A stretch of 64,000 nt of DNA from Heterohyrax brucei (GCA_028571685.1 CM053156.1:84075049-84139048), one strand, 5' to 3'; numbered from the stretch's first letter, positions 1 to 9,899 are shown. Program-made: numbers and translations. The notes: generated from the letters alone by a model not told the origin.

Positions 1-88
1 TTAGAGCAGCAAAGTTCTCCTCTATCATGCAGGGTCGCTGGGGTCACGATGGGTTAGAATCAAATCCTAGCACCTCACAACAGTAACA
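1..88 (+). mobile_element. AfroSINE/RTE 3' tail, 5' part outside window
   Basis: The block reads like the common end of AfroSINE and RTE: a 'gggtcgct..' core, 'ttagaatc' and a terminal 'cacctcacaacag' that resembles the usual 'cacctaacaacaac'. A short internal duplication around 'gggtc' separates it from the consensus. The part before the window start is unseen, so SINE and RTE cannot be told apart. Confidence 0.5.
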
Positions 89-241
89 GATGTGTTAAGA
101 TGGTAAGATGTATTAGTCCTCAAGCTGTTGACATCATCCTGCTACTATGAAGGAGAGCCTGTTTGAAAACGGAGTCCAAAGAGAGGTGAACAGAGCTGAA
201 AAAAGGAAAAAGAAAGGCTTAAGACCTAAGCTTTTGGTCAC

Positions 242-722
242 TGTCTTAGTTGTCTAGTGCTGCTGAAACAGAAATACCTCAAGTGGATGCTATTTACTCT
301 TTCACAGTTCAGGAGGCTAGAAGTCTGAATTCAGGGCACCAACTCCAAGGAAAGCTTTCTCTGTTGGCTCTGGGGGAAGATCTTGGTCATCAGTCTTCCC
401 TGAGTCTAGGAGTTTCTCAGTTCAGGTACCCCAGGTACTCCAGATCCAAAAGACCTCCTGTTCCTAGCTCTTCTTTGCTAATGGTGCGAGATGCTTCTCT
501 TCTCTGCTTGCTTCTCTCTTGTATATCTTGAGAGATTGGCTCCAAATACAAACTAATCCTATAGACTGAGATCTGCCTCCTTGCCATCATCGAAATTAGG
601 ATTTACAACACACGGAATAATTACATCAGATCACAAAACAGAGGACAACCACATAATACTGGAAATCATGGTCTAGCCAAATTGGCACACATTTTGGCTG
701 GACACAATTCAATCCACAATAT
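242..722 (-). mobile_element. solo LTR, ERVL-MaLR-like, antisense
   Basis: On the minus strand this matches the LTRs at 39074-39583 and 18918-19441. It opens with the reverse complement of the LTR end ('tgtcttagttgtctagtgctgctg') and closes with the reverse complement of the LTR start ('gacacaattcaatcc'). MaLR LTRs (MST/MLT1/THE1 group) are known for a start with 'gaattgtgtcccc' and an end with 'ctaataca'-like sequence. No internal retroviral sequence follows, so it is a solo LTR. The 93-residue frame at 250-531 is antisense to the LTR and is not a gene. Confidence 0.8.
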
Positions 723-1917
723 TCATTCACCAGAAATGAAAAAGTATTGAACTGTATTGAGAACTGAATGACAAGTTTGGGGTGCCATTTCTTTAATTTA
801 CTTGCTGTAGAAAAAGTCACTTTGTCTTGGTCCTCACATAAAATCCAATTTATTACCAAAACTGTTGTAATAAATAGTTAGAAAAGTCTGAGACAGCAAT
901 TTGAAATGTGTATGCACAATGTATAAAAATAAAAAAATCAAAATGCACTGATTATTTTCTGCTATTTTTCCTGCTATCTGATAAAGGCAAGTAATGAAAT
1001 CATCAAACAGTAGTAGGAGTCAGTGAGACAAGACCCATAAATAATTTGACAATTATTGACTGTAAATAATTATTTCACTACTGAACCTTCCAAGAGGGCT
1101 ATGTTTGCTATGTATACTCTATAGGATCTATACCTTCCACCATCTCCTTTCTCTCAGAGAACTGTAAGCAGGCCCCCCAAAAACCTTGCTTTGTTTCATT
1201 TTTTTTGGCTCCTCCATTAAACTTCAATAGGACAGGAGTCGTTATGGATGCTCATCCATTATAGGAGTATGTGAGTCTTTCCACATTTGCATATGAAAAA
1301 CTAAAAGAGATTTATGGTTCTATCTTAGAACATAAAAAGTGTTATTGCATAAATTACACCAATATTTCTGAGCCCATTTGGCTTTCTCTGCTGCCTGTCC
1401 ATCTAGATATGCATGAGTTTTCCCACTGGAGTTTAGGGGAGTGCTGAGGGAGGCACACATTGGTTTGTTTGTTTGTTTTTAATTACTGCATTCTTTAACT
1501 GGAGTTTGCTGACTCAGCGTAAATAGGCACAGCTCCCAAGACAGCAAGCAGAGCTTTGACAAGTTCCACGGAACTTGATTCTTTAAAGCTGTAACCCAGG
1601 CTCAGGATCTCCAGCTGCGTAGCACTGAGTTCAGACTAAACACCCACAACAAACTTACTTTCAGAATAAGCTCAAGGGAGATGATGCAACTCAAAGGAAG
1701 TTATATCAGATAATATAAAACAGAAGGTAAATTCTCTCCACTGTAAAAGTCACCCCAAGCCCTAAGATTCAACCTTAGTTGTGTGCCTCCAGGGTCTGCA
1801 TCTTAAGCCACCATGTTATACACTGGTAATTTCCCAAGGCCTGAGACCTCACATTTGAAGTAATCCTGTCCACAAGCACCTGTCTTTCCCTGTCTTTTTT
1901 GCATGCATCTCTTGAAA
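723..1917. other. low-repeat sequence, no gene seen
   Basis: AT-rich sequence with no recognisable repeat and no long reading frame apart from a 77-residue antisense frame at 626-859 that overlaps the LTR edge. A short (GTTT)n stretch lies near 1463-1480. No exon structure could be argued for. Confidence 0.6.
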
Positions 1918-2092
1918 ATCAAAAAAAGAGAAACAAACCAACTGCCATTGAGTCAATTCTAACTCATAGTGAACCCTGTAGGGAACAGTAGAACTGCCCA
2001 ATAGAGTTTCCAAGGAACTCCTAGTGGATTTGAATGACCAATCTTTTAGTTAGCAACTGTAGCACTTAACCACTATGCTGCCAAGATTTCTC
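1918..2092 (-). mobile_element. AfroSINE
   Basis: Antisense copy. It shows the reverse of the body ('attgagtcaattctaactcatagtgaaccctgtagg') and of the tRNA-like head ('ttagcaactgtagcacttaaccactatgctgcc'). The A-rich stretch at its left edge is the expected position for the tail of an antisense insertion. Confidence 0.9.
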
Positions 2093-2458
2093 TTGAAGCT
2101 ACTTTTAATCACATGTTGACATCTACAGCCTTGAAAAACTTTCATCTGTTCCAGCTTTTTCCCTCATTATCACATATTTGCTTGCCTCCCAAGATTTCAG
2201 ACAATGATCTTGGTAAATTATTTCTGACAATGCTATCACCCTATACCCTTTATTACCTTGAACACTGGTGTTCCACCTGAGCTACCTCATCAACCAATTG
2301 TTTAGATTCCATTTCTAAGCTACAAAAGGTAGACAAAGAACATGGTAAATGCCAACTGAACAGTTCCCCAAAAGGTATTTCTTCTTCACAAGATACACAC
2401 AGGTTTTGGTTTAAACATTACTCAAAGAAGTAATTTTAACTTTATTAACAACAACTTG

Positions 2459-2525
2459 GGTCAGTTATATCCTGGCCCGTAGGGTCGCCATGAGTCGGAT
2501 CCGACTCGACGGCACTTGGCTTGGC
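2459..2525 (+). mobile_element. 67-bp 5'-truncated AfroSINE tail with 13-bp flanking duplication
   Basis: Only the last part of the SINE is present (gggtcgccatgagtcgg, then cgactcgacggcac) followed by a ttggc-repeat tail. The 13-mer taacaacaacttg occurs immediately before (2446-2458) and after (2526-2538). The core is close to the consensus, so the copy looks young. The tail variant 'cggcacttggcttggc' recurs only at 45201-45221. Confidence 0.85.
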
Positions 2526-2553
2526 TAACAACAACTTGAGTGATAATATCTTA

Positions 2554-2862
2554 TCATTGTTATTAGACGCCATTGAGTTGTTTCCCACTCACAGCATCTT
2601 CACATATAACAGAATGAAAGGTTGTTCAGTCCTAAGCCATCCTCACAATAATAGGTGTTTGAGTCCTTTGTTGCAGCAGTGTGTCAATCCATCTCATTGA
2701 GGGGCTCCCTCTTTTTCACTGACCCTCCACTTTAATAAGCATGGTGTCCTACTCTATAACTGGTCCTACCTAATGACGTGTCCAAAGTAGAGAGAAGAAG
2801 TCTCACCATCCTTGCTTCTAAGGAGCTCTCTGGCTACACTTCCTCAAAGATTGATGACTGAT
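2554..2862 (-). mobile_element. RTE (BovB-like) LINE 3' fragment
   Basis: Antisense RTE sequence covering the 3' UTR and the end of ORF2. Shared landmarks with other copies here are 'gtcaatccatctcattgagggg', 'tttttcactgaccctcc' and 'gtccaaagtagagaga'. It starts at the element 3' end and is 5'-truncated, as expected for target-primed reverse transcription. Confidence 0.85.
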
Positions 2863-3759
2863 AACTAAACAGACCAATTATCACCTAGATAAGACGGTTT
2901 TGTCTGGAACAAATCACTAATGTCAATGGACTTCTCTGTAGCAGTGTAAGATCCAGAGATCCAGTTGCGTAGGGACTCACAGTAAGAAAGCCTAAGTGTC
3001 CCCATGCATCAAGGGGTGGATGAGAATGTGACTGAAACTAAAGAGAAGACAATCTTCCACGTGTGTAGATTTCAACTAGTTGAATGGCAAAAGTGATGGG
3101 CCATGAACTGCTAAAAGACTTGACCAAACTGTATTCACTGTGTGCAATATATCTTTACTACAACTGAGGGTACATCCTATAACTACAAACAAATCTGTGA
3201 CATAGAAACTTGAGCTGGAAAGGTCAACCAGTATGCTGTAGACAGGTATAGTTTTCTGAAAGCAGAGAAGCAAAAGATAGATCAAATTGACGCAGAAATT
3301 TTAAAAAAAAAAAAAAATACATTTCATGGAAATATAAGGAGTATTTTGCTTCCTGATTTTGTAAGAGAGTAAGTTTAGGACTGCAGAAAAACAAAATCAT
3401 TCATTTAGAGAAAATGGAGAAGTACATCACTTACAAATCTTGCTTCTTAGCAAGTCTATAGAAACCCATTTAAGTAATTTTATACCGTTCAACATTATCA
3501 TAGCAACCTGGGTGACAACTGGAGTGAGCATTATGATTTATCGTCCAAACAAGATGCTTTCACCTAGAAAAAATGATAAATTTCAATGGACACCAAGGCT
3601 GTCCCAGGCAAACAAGTCATGTAATAATAGTGAACATAATTTAATCCCTTTGGGCAGGTCACTATAGCTTCTAGTGTTCCAAAGTGCATGGCTTAGAACT
3701 GCCATCGTTTGGCACCCACCACAGCGATAACTGTTGCAGGAAAGCAAGGCAAAATGCTT
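2863..3759. other. low-repeat sequence with A15 tract
   Basis: No element was recognised. A run of about 15 A lies at 3302-3316. Short frames at 3076-3285 (-) and 3440-3667 (+) lack any recognisable protein similarity and are treated as chance. Confidence 0.5.
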
Positions 3760-4062
3760 AAATGAGGGGGCAGAGGAATATACACACCCACAGAGATAGA
3801 AAGTAGATTACTGACTGCCAGAGGTTTAGGCCAGGGATGGGCGACAGGGATTAGCTGCTAAAGCATACGGGTTTCTTTCTCGGGTGATGAAAATGTACTG
3901 GAGACAGACAGCACTGTGGCTGCTACGAGTCAGAACTGACTTCACGGCAATGGATTTTAGGTGGTTTCATAACCTCGTGAATATACTAAAAGCCGCTGAA
4001 CTGCATTTGCTGAGATGGTGAGTTTTATGGCATGCGAATTGTATCTCAATAAAAAATAATAA
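3760..4062 (+). mobile_element. old L1 3' UTR fragment, interrupted by a micro-insertion
   Basis: It carries the 3' end found in old mammalian L1s: 'agaaagtagattactgactgccagagg', 'ggtgatgaaaatgtactgga', 'gtgaatatactaaaa' and 'gaattgtatctcaataaa', then an A-rich tail. It is split at 3920-3960 by a SINE-tail insertion. Confidence 0.8.
3920..3960 (+). mobile_element. 41-bp AfroSINE tail inside L1
   Basis: The insert reads ctgctacgagtcagaactg through acggcaatgg and is flanked by gtgg on both sides (3916-3919 and 3961-3964). Removing it rejoins the L1 3' UTR. The truncation point is the same as in the copy at 30798-30839. Confidence 0.75.
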
Positions 4063-4244
4063 TAAAAATTAGTGGACAAGAGAATGATTGGGTGCAGTAT
4101 ATTTACATTATCTCCTCACACGATTCTTATTAACTGCAAACGAGAAAACTCACTATAACAGAGAAACCCACAAGATGCCATCTTACCCAACTAATCAAAA
4201 GTAATACCAAAAATACCACCTACAGTCTTCTGAAAACCAATGAT

Positions 4245-4520
4245 CGTTTGACTTAACTGGTAAAAAATGCCTACTTGAGCCTTATGCTCTTGTAAGAACT
4301 ATCTACATGGGATCAAAGGGACAATAGCAACTCAAAAGTTTAGGTAAGAACCTTGGGGGCAGTGAGTTTACATCAACACAGAGGAACAACTCAGGAAAAG
4401 GCAGAGGAGGATGTTTGCAAAACTGGAAGAATATAATTACTATGACTGAGCTGTACATGTAGAGATGGTTGAAGCAGTGCATATTTTGTTGTGTATATTA
4501 TCAACAAAAACAACAAAATA
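4245..4520 (+). mobile_element. L1-type 3' UTR family C copy
   Basis: The run 'taactggtaaaaaatgcct..atgctcttgtaagaactatctacatgggatcaaa' through 'aagaatataattactatgactgagctgtacatgtag' to an A-rich end is repeated with modest divergence at 15686-15985. Related 3' ends lie at 17430-17845 and 57455-57890. The position before a poly-A-like tail suggests an L1-type 3' UTR, an inference from the window only. Confidence 0.6.
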
Positions 4521-4639
4521 AATTTACAAAAGTTAACATCACCAGTATGGAAACCAGTGGACACTACATGCTCACTGACTCAAAGCACAGGAGATGCAAG
4601 ATCACTGCTTTGGTGTTTTTCCAAAAATGCGAAACCTGA

Positions 4640-4837
4640 ATTTCATGTTATTGTTGTTGGTGTTAGGTTCTATCAAGTTGGTTCCAACTCACAGCAACCA
4701 TGCATACAACAGAATGAAACCCTGCCTGGTCCTGCGCCACTCTCAAAATCCCTGTTATGCTGGAGCCCATTGTTGCGGCCACTTTGTCAATCCATCTCAT
4801 TGAGGGTCATCGTCTTTTTTGCTGACCCTCTACCAAG
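4640..4837 (-). mobile_element. RTE LINE 3' fragment, first half
   Basis: Antisense RTE, with the 3' end at the left ('ttgttaggt..tcaagttggttcc') and then 'aacagaatgaaaccctgcctggtcc' and 'gctgaccctctaccaag'. The element stops exactly where the inverted duplicate begins and resumes at about 5207, minus roughly 15 bp of its expected sequence. Confidence 0.9.
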
Positions 4838-5141
4838 TAGATTCCTCGGTAGCTATATTTTCCACCCTCCTACTGACTGCAGGAAGTCCTCAAGAGCACA
4901 TCAGGGACCACAAGTGTCTGTGAGGCCATCTCTACTGGCTTCCAGATCAACAGTTCCACTCAACAGCTTTCACTGCCCTTTTTGTCTTTGCAAACATTCT
5001 TTGTCTCGGTAATGAGCCTCCTTGACTTCTAGCTGTAGCTCTATCTTCAAGAAAAGAAGCCAGAGGCCAGTTACTTCTTCCCCTAAAGGGTGTGCCACTG
5101 CCCCACCACTTCTACTGGGTTTGATGAATGACTTAATGAGT
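4838..5141 (+). repeat. 304-bp inverted duplication, left arm
   Basis: Base by base, this equals the reverse complement of 6201-6504 with no gaps and about 13 differences (about 96% identity by eye). It interrupts the RTE element. The frame at 4491-5012 owes its last residues to this block, and the same peptide string appears in the minus-strand frame at 6330-6563. The block shows no SINE, LINE or LTR hallmark. Confidence 0.9.
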
Positions 5142-5206
5142 CATTTTAACTGGTAAAAAAATTCCTACCTTGAGCATTATGCTCTTGTGAGAACTATCTA
5201 CATGGG
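5142..5206 (+). repeat. second templated piece beside the inverted arm (family C fragment)
   Basis: The sequence 'ttttaactggtaaaaaaattcctaccttgagcattatgctcttgtgagaactatctacatggg' closely matches 4252-4313 in direct orientation and less closely 15690-15750. It ends abruptly where the RTE resumes. It is either a fragment of family C or a direct copy of the neighbouring locus. Confidence 0.75.
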
Positions 5207-5560
5207 ACTGCGCCAGGGACTGATCCCTCCTGATAACATGTCCAAAGTGTGTGAAACAAAATCTATCATCTTTGCGTCTGATGAACATTCCAGCTGTACT
5301 TTTTCCAAGGTGGATTTGTTCATTTTTCTGGCAGTTATGTTATTTGTATTCAGTGTTCTTTGCCAACATCATAATTAAAAGGCATTAACATTTCTTCAGT
5401 CTTCCTTATTTATTGTCCAGCTTTCACATCCTATGAGGCAATCAAAACACCATGACCTCTTTGATTTTTTTTAACACTTCTGAGAGGTCTTTTGCACAGA
5501 TTTGCCCAATGCAATGTCATTTGATTCCTTGATTACTGTTTCTGTGGATCAGTGTCTATA
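5207..5560 (-). mobile_element. RTE LINE fragment, second half
   Basis: It continues the antisense RTE after the chimeric insert: 'agggactgatccctcctgataacatgtccaaagtgtg', 'tgttctttgccaacatcataatt' and 'tttgcccaatgcaatg'. The frame at 5187-5378 is antisense to RTE and non-coding. Confidence 0.9.
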
Positions 5561-5629
5561 ATAATTAGCTATTTTTATGATATTAAGTGAATATACCAAA
5601 CCCTGTGCTAAGTACCTATGCTAGAAACT

Positions 5630-6140
5630 GTACCAAATCTTTTCAATCACTTCATATGTGTGTGAAAGTGGGCCATGAAAAAGGAGGATCAAAGAAGAAC
5701 CGATGCATTCAACATCGGTTGACAAAGAATATTGACTGTATCTGTGCACTGCCAGAAGAATGTACGAATCAGTTTCAGAAGCAGGGATGCCAAGACTTCA
5801 TCTCACATACTTTGGATAGGTTGTCAGGAAAGACCAATAACTAGAAAAGGACATCATGCCTGGTAAAGGGGAGTATCAGTGAACATGGGGGAAAGCTTTA
5901 AGGAAAGGGGTTGACACAATATCCACAAGAATGGACTCATAGTCCAGTGACCATGAAGACTGGCAGTGATATTATTTATGTTCAGTATTCTTTGCCAATA
6001 TCGTAATTAAGAGGCATTAACTCTACAAGAATGGACTCAAATAGCCCAACAATCACGAAAACATCACAGGACCAGGCAGCATTTTGTTTTATTATTCACA
6101 AAGTCACCAGGAGTTAGAGTCAGCTTGACGGCAGTTAATA
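5630..6140 (+). mobile_element. RTE LINE 3' fragment, sense, with internal foldback insert
   Basis: Sense RTE ORF2 end and 3' UTR: 'tgccagaagaatgtacgaatc', 'tctcacatactttggatagg', 'aaaaggacatcatgcctggtaaa' and 'cagcttgacggcagttaataa'. It is degraded, with no open frame beyond 85 codons. At about 5970-6022 a piece of antisense RTE interrupts it, flanked by near-repeats of 'acaagaatggactca'. Confidence 0.85.
5970..6022 (-). repeat. ~53-bp antisense RTE piece inside sense RTE
   Basis: The sequence 'gcagtgatattatttatg..cagtattctttgccaatatcgtaattaagaggcattaac' matches 5331-5388 of the neighbouring antisense RTE, at roughly 85-90% by eye. The sense RTE sequence 'acaagaatggactca' occurs on both sides (5928 and 6026 areas), so the insertion came with a local duplication. 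Confidence 0.75.
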
Positions 6141-6200
6141 ACCATGCAGCGGGCACTAGGAAATGTTTTCAAAGGCAACTTTGTCTTTAAAAAGGCAGTC

Positions 6201-6504
6201 ACTCATTAAGTCATTCATCAAACCCAGTAGAAGTGGTGGGGCGGTGGTACACCCTCTGGGGGAAGAAGTAACTGGCCTCTGGCTTCTTTTCTTGAAGATG
6301 GAGCTACAGCTAGAAGTCAAGGAGGCTCATTACCCAGACAAAGAATGTTTGCAAAGACAAAAAGGGCAGTGAAAGCTGTTGAGTGGAACTGTTGATCTGG
6401 AAGCCAGTAGAGATGGCCTCGCAGATGCTTGTGGTCCCTGATGTGCTCTTGAGGACTTCCTGCAGTCAGTAGGAGGGTGGAAAATACAGCTACTGGAGAA
6501 TCTA
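6201..6504 (-). repeat. 304-bp inverted duplication, right arm
   Basis: Partner of 4838-5141. It lies in sequence with no visible repeat, so this is more likely the source locus, while the left arm interrupts an RTE. The minus-strand frames at 6317-6553 and 6330-6563 reflect the duplicated block and are not supported as genes. Confidence 0.9.
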
Positions 6505-7780
6505 TAAATGTGCACCTCTGGTCTGTTGCTTTCTTCCTCCCACCCACTCCCACTTCCTTTCACCTCTTTCTGCCCACAGATTGGAAGGACATTTTCATCT
6601 CTAAGACTTCAAACTGATTAAATGTTTGTTGGGACTGTCAGCTGAAACCAAATAACATGGTCCTGGATGAGACCCTGTGCCCCTTTTATCTTCTTGCCAA
6701 CTTCATCTAGAGACCGTCACTGTCTCTTTCAAGTGACTTTGGGCACTGTGGGTGCTGAGCACATGACCCTGTTCCCTGCCAACTCTGCAGAGCTGGTGCC
6801 TTTCCTGCTGCCAACCGTGCTGTTTGCCAGCAAAACCTCCAAGCTGGGAAAATGCATACACATCAAAAGATCTGCTGGGAGGCTTGGAAGCCAGGCACAA
6901 TTGTAATTCAAGACAAAACCATTCAGCTCAATGCAAAGCCTTTGCAAGTGGTGACTGGCTACTGGCACACTTCTTAGCACATTTTTGGGGTCTCTCTAAT
7001 GAAACAACCACCAAGAGGCACGCGAAGCATTTTGGTGACTGTCCTTCCTAATAGTCAGGAGGGGATATAGTTTGTTTATCCCAAGTTCATAGGTGTCCCC
7101 CTCCTTCTGGGCTCCCCTAACGGTTTCCTGTCCACCCAGAAGCAGCACCCTATTTATTGGAATCTCCCCAAAGAAGACACGCACAGTTAACAATCCCAAG
7201 AAAATCTGCACTCCAAAGGCCTCATCCTCTAAAAAATCTGAGATGGAATTGCTTGCTAGCAGGAGGTGGAATTGACAGCCAGGGGCATTTGCTCCCCAAA
7301 TGCTTCCCTCTCCTGCAAGCATGCCACCTGGCTCCAAGGAGCCCACTGTGAGAAAAGACTGCATAGGAAACTAACCCCCAAGCCCCTGATGTCCCGCTTC
7401 CATCCCATGGCAAGAGGGGGATGATCAGGTAGCCAGACAGAAAATATGTGAAGTTGTGCTTACCTGCTCCAAGGCTTCTGTTACATTCATCAAGGAACTG
7501 ACTGGCCTACCACCGGTGGGGATTTTTCATCTGCTCTTTGGGTGTGTGATTCCTCAGTCAATGTGCGTCTTTCCCAGGGCAGGAGGAGTTTGCGGCACAG
7601 ACGGCTGGTGACACGAGCTGACTCTTCTGGATTATTCATTTACCAAAAGAGATTGCTTCGCCCAGAACTCAGAGGTCTGCCAGCACAACTCTGAGTGACT
7701 TATGTTATAACAGACATGCTTTTTCTCACTGTTTATTTTGGGAAGAATAGGTGATATTTGAACGTGTACCAAGCAGATTG
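6505..7780. other. low-repeat block, no gene supported
   Basis: The composition is less AT-rich than the surroundings, with several short overlapping frames on both strands, the longest 122 codons at 6996-7364 (-). None shows a recognisable domain, a run of in-frame conservation that can be judged, or a plausible splice arrangement. Confidence 0.5.
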
Positions 7781-7781
7781 T

Positions 7782-8175
7782 TGCTGTTCATTATTAGTTG
7801 CTGTACAGCCAACTCCAACTCATAAAGACACCGTGTACACCAGAGTAAAACGTTACCTAGTCCTGGGCCATACTGTAATTGCTGGTGTGCTTGATTCTGT
7901 TGTTTTGGCCGCTGTGTATTTGGGGTGACTTACGGCTTAGGGGGCTCACCTTCTAGCACTGTAACATGCAATATCCTGTTATGATCTACAGGATTTCATT
8001 GGCTAATTTTCAGAAACAGATTGCCAGGCCTTTCTTCCTAGTCTGTAAGCTCTGTTGAAACCTGTCCACATGGTGACCCTGCTAGTATTTGAAATACCAG
8101 CAGCAAAGCTTCCAGCATCACAGCAACAGGCAAGGCTCCACATTAGGACAAACGGTGAGTGGTGGGCTTTATAAA
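7782..8175 (-). mobile_element. tRNA-Gly-headed SINE (RTE-tailed), antisense
   Basis: Landmarks shared with 20665-20885 (-), 37311-37640 (+) and 54840-55245 (+): 'attggctaattttcagaaacag', 'ccaggcctttcttcctagtctg', 'tatttgaaatacc' and 'ccagcatcacagcaac'. The left edge ('ttagttgctgtacagccaactcc') is the RTE-like tail in reverse. Confidence 0.7.
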
Positions 8176-8284
8176 CCAGGTAGACTCTCTTAACGTTCAA
8201 ATAAGGACAACCCTAGATGAGATGTGACGTTATCCCTAAGCAACTAGGGGAAGAGGAAAATGTAAATGTACTACATCAACAATA

Positions 8285-8440
8285 GCGCACTGAATGCTTA
8301 CTATGCACTAGGCGGTGTCTTATAAACATCATCTCATTTAAACCCGCAGCGGGTCTGGAAGGTACATGTGTTTTTTCTGGCTTGATAGGTGAAGGAACTG
8401 GCATTCAGAGGTGTTGTTAAGACACTTTACCCAAGGTGCC
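8285..8440 (-). mobile_element. MIR SINE, antisense
   Basis: It has the core and tail of a mammalian-wide MIR in reverse: 'gaatgcttactatgcactagg', 'tcatctcatttaaacccgcag' and 'gataggtgaaggaactggcattcagagg'. It is strongly diverged, as expected for an element predating placental radiation. Confidence 0.75.
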
Positions 8441-8839
8441 CCTGAGGGTATGCTAAGAAAAGGGACCACCCACTCCATAAGCCAAAGGGAAAGTGTTTCC
8501 TAACTCTATATCATAAAACAAGGGCCATAAAGAACAGATTATTAATTTAAAAATAAAACAGCATGTCTTTCCTAAAGTTGAAAGAGACCATTGTAGCTAG
8601 GACGGCATAAGAGAGCTGCATCTCAACTTTGTCCCCTTCTTCTCAGCTTCCGTCCAGGGTGTCCCCAGGCTGTACAGGCCCTGGATGCTAATTCACATGT
8701 TAGTTTTAAACATCCAAGCCCTTGTTTCCCACTTTGAGAGTAAGAGATGCAACCGAAACATTCATTACTCCTCACTGGAGAGAATCTTTAAAACGACAAT
8801 GACTGTGCCCACCTGCCCAGTCCCCTCTGTAAACTGCTG
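8441..8839. other. no feature seen
   Basis: Non-repetitive sequence with no long frame and no recognised element. Confidence 0.5.
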
Positions 8840-9045
8840 ATCTAGCTCTCTGAAAAATATGTAGTAAGACAAGTCTTTAGAAAAAAATACACACAAACAC
8901 ACACACACACTCTAAACTGGTAACAGTGGTGGCATCTGGGAAGGGCAGTAGGACTTAGGGAGTGAAGTAAGGAAGACAGAGGTCAAGAAGCAGTTTAGCA
9001 TTGTACGCTGAACACTAATTTTCTGCTTTGTAACATATACTCCTC
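8840..9045 (+). mobile_element. old L1 3' UTR fragment with CA repeat
   Basis: The phrase 'aaactggtaacagtggtggcatctgggaaggg' is typical of old L1 3' UTRs. A (CA)n run at about 8890-8911 lies inside it. Confidence 0.6.
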
Positions 9046-9117
9046 TGATTTAAAGTCATTTACACCACTAATCACTACTAGTCGAAAATAGCAAGTATCA
9101 CTCCACTTATTAACACC

Positions 9118-9292
9118 TTCTGTGCCCTGGTGGCATAGTGGTTAAAAGCTATAGCTGCTAACCAAAAGGTCTGCAGTTGGAATCCACCAAGTGCCACTAG
9201 GAAATTCTATGGAACAGTTCTATTCTGTCCTACAGGGTCACTATGAGTCAGGATCAACTTGACAATAATGGGTTTGATTTGGTTTCAGTTGT
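9118..9292 (+). mobile_element. AfroSINE, full length
   Basis: A clear tRNA-like head ('ccctggtggcatagtggtta', with A-box-like and B-box-like stretches, the latter near 'gcagttggaatccacc'), a body ('tctattctgtcctacaggg'), and an end ('agtcaggatcaacttgacaataatggg') followed by a T/G-rich tail. Confidence 0.95.
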
Positions 9293-9404
9293 GTCCTAAT
9301 AGTTATGTTTTACACAACTATTACCAAAAATAATTGGTGGTAATCAGGGGTGTAAAGAAATTTGTTGAGAGAAGTTTGATTGAATATACTCTAATTTTTC
9401 TGAT

Positions 9405-9690
9405 AGAAAAAACTGTCCCCATACGATGTGATCATATGGTGGGTGTACTTCGTGGTTCTATGCATTTATAGGAGGCTGTCCCACTGAACTGTTTCTAGAT
9501 GGGAGAGAAGAAGGTAGAGAGGAGGGAACAGGAACTTGTTAAGAGGATACGACAAGTATAAAAATGAAAAGGAAGAGTATGCTGTCATGGGGTAAGGAGA
9601 GCAGAGGAGCTGTAGATAGGCAGGCATGCAATTTTGATATGGATTTTATCCTTGCACTTAATCACAATAGAAATAATAAATACATAAAAA
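9405..9690 (+). mobile_element. L1 3' end, 5'-truncated
   Basis: It matches the last part of the L1 3' UTR of the copies ending at 36110 and 48594: 'tgatcatatggtgggtgtact', 'ttctatgcatttataggaggctgtcc', 'gagaggaggg', 'gcaggcatgcaa', and an A-rich end. Confidence 0.85.
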
Positions 9691-9899
9691 CTGTCCCCAG
9701 GCAGATCATAAACCTCCAGAGTCTAATAGGCTGGTGTCAAAGAGCTTCTTACCCTAGAATGGATAACATTAGTGACCCACCAGACCCCTTCCCTGGGCCA
9801 CGCTTCTGTCACCTGGAGGCCCTGAGTGTTGACTGTTGATAGCTATGGTTGGTCCTTTTGCCAGAGAATCGCTTGTGATAGATTGCCACTGTGTCTGTC

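Noticed and set aside
4491..5012. 173-residue plus-strand frame that shares a peptide string with the minus-strand frame at 6330-6563
   Set aside because: The shared peptide comes from the 304-bp inverted duplication. The upstream part is antisense RTE, so this is not a conserved gene.
6996..7364. 122-residue minus-strand frame in a repeat-free block
   Set aside because: Overlapping frames of 60-65 codons exist on the opposite strand. No domain and no splice-site context could be argued.
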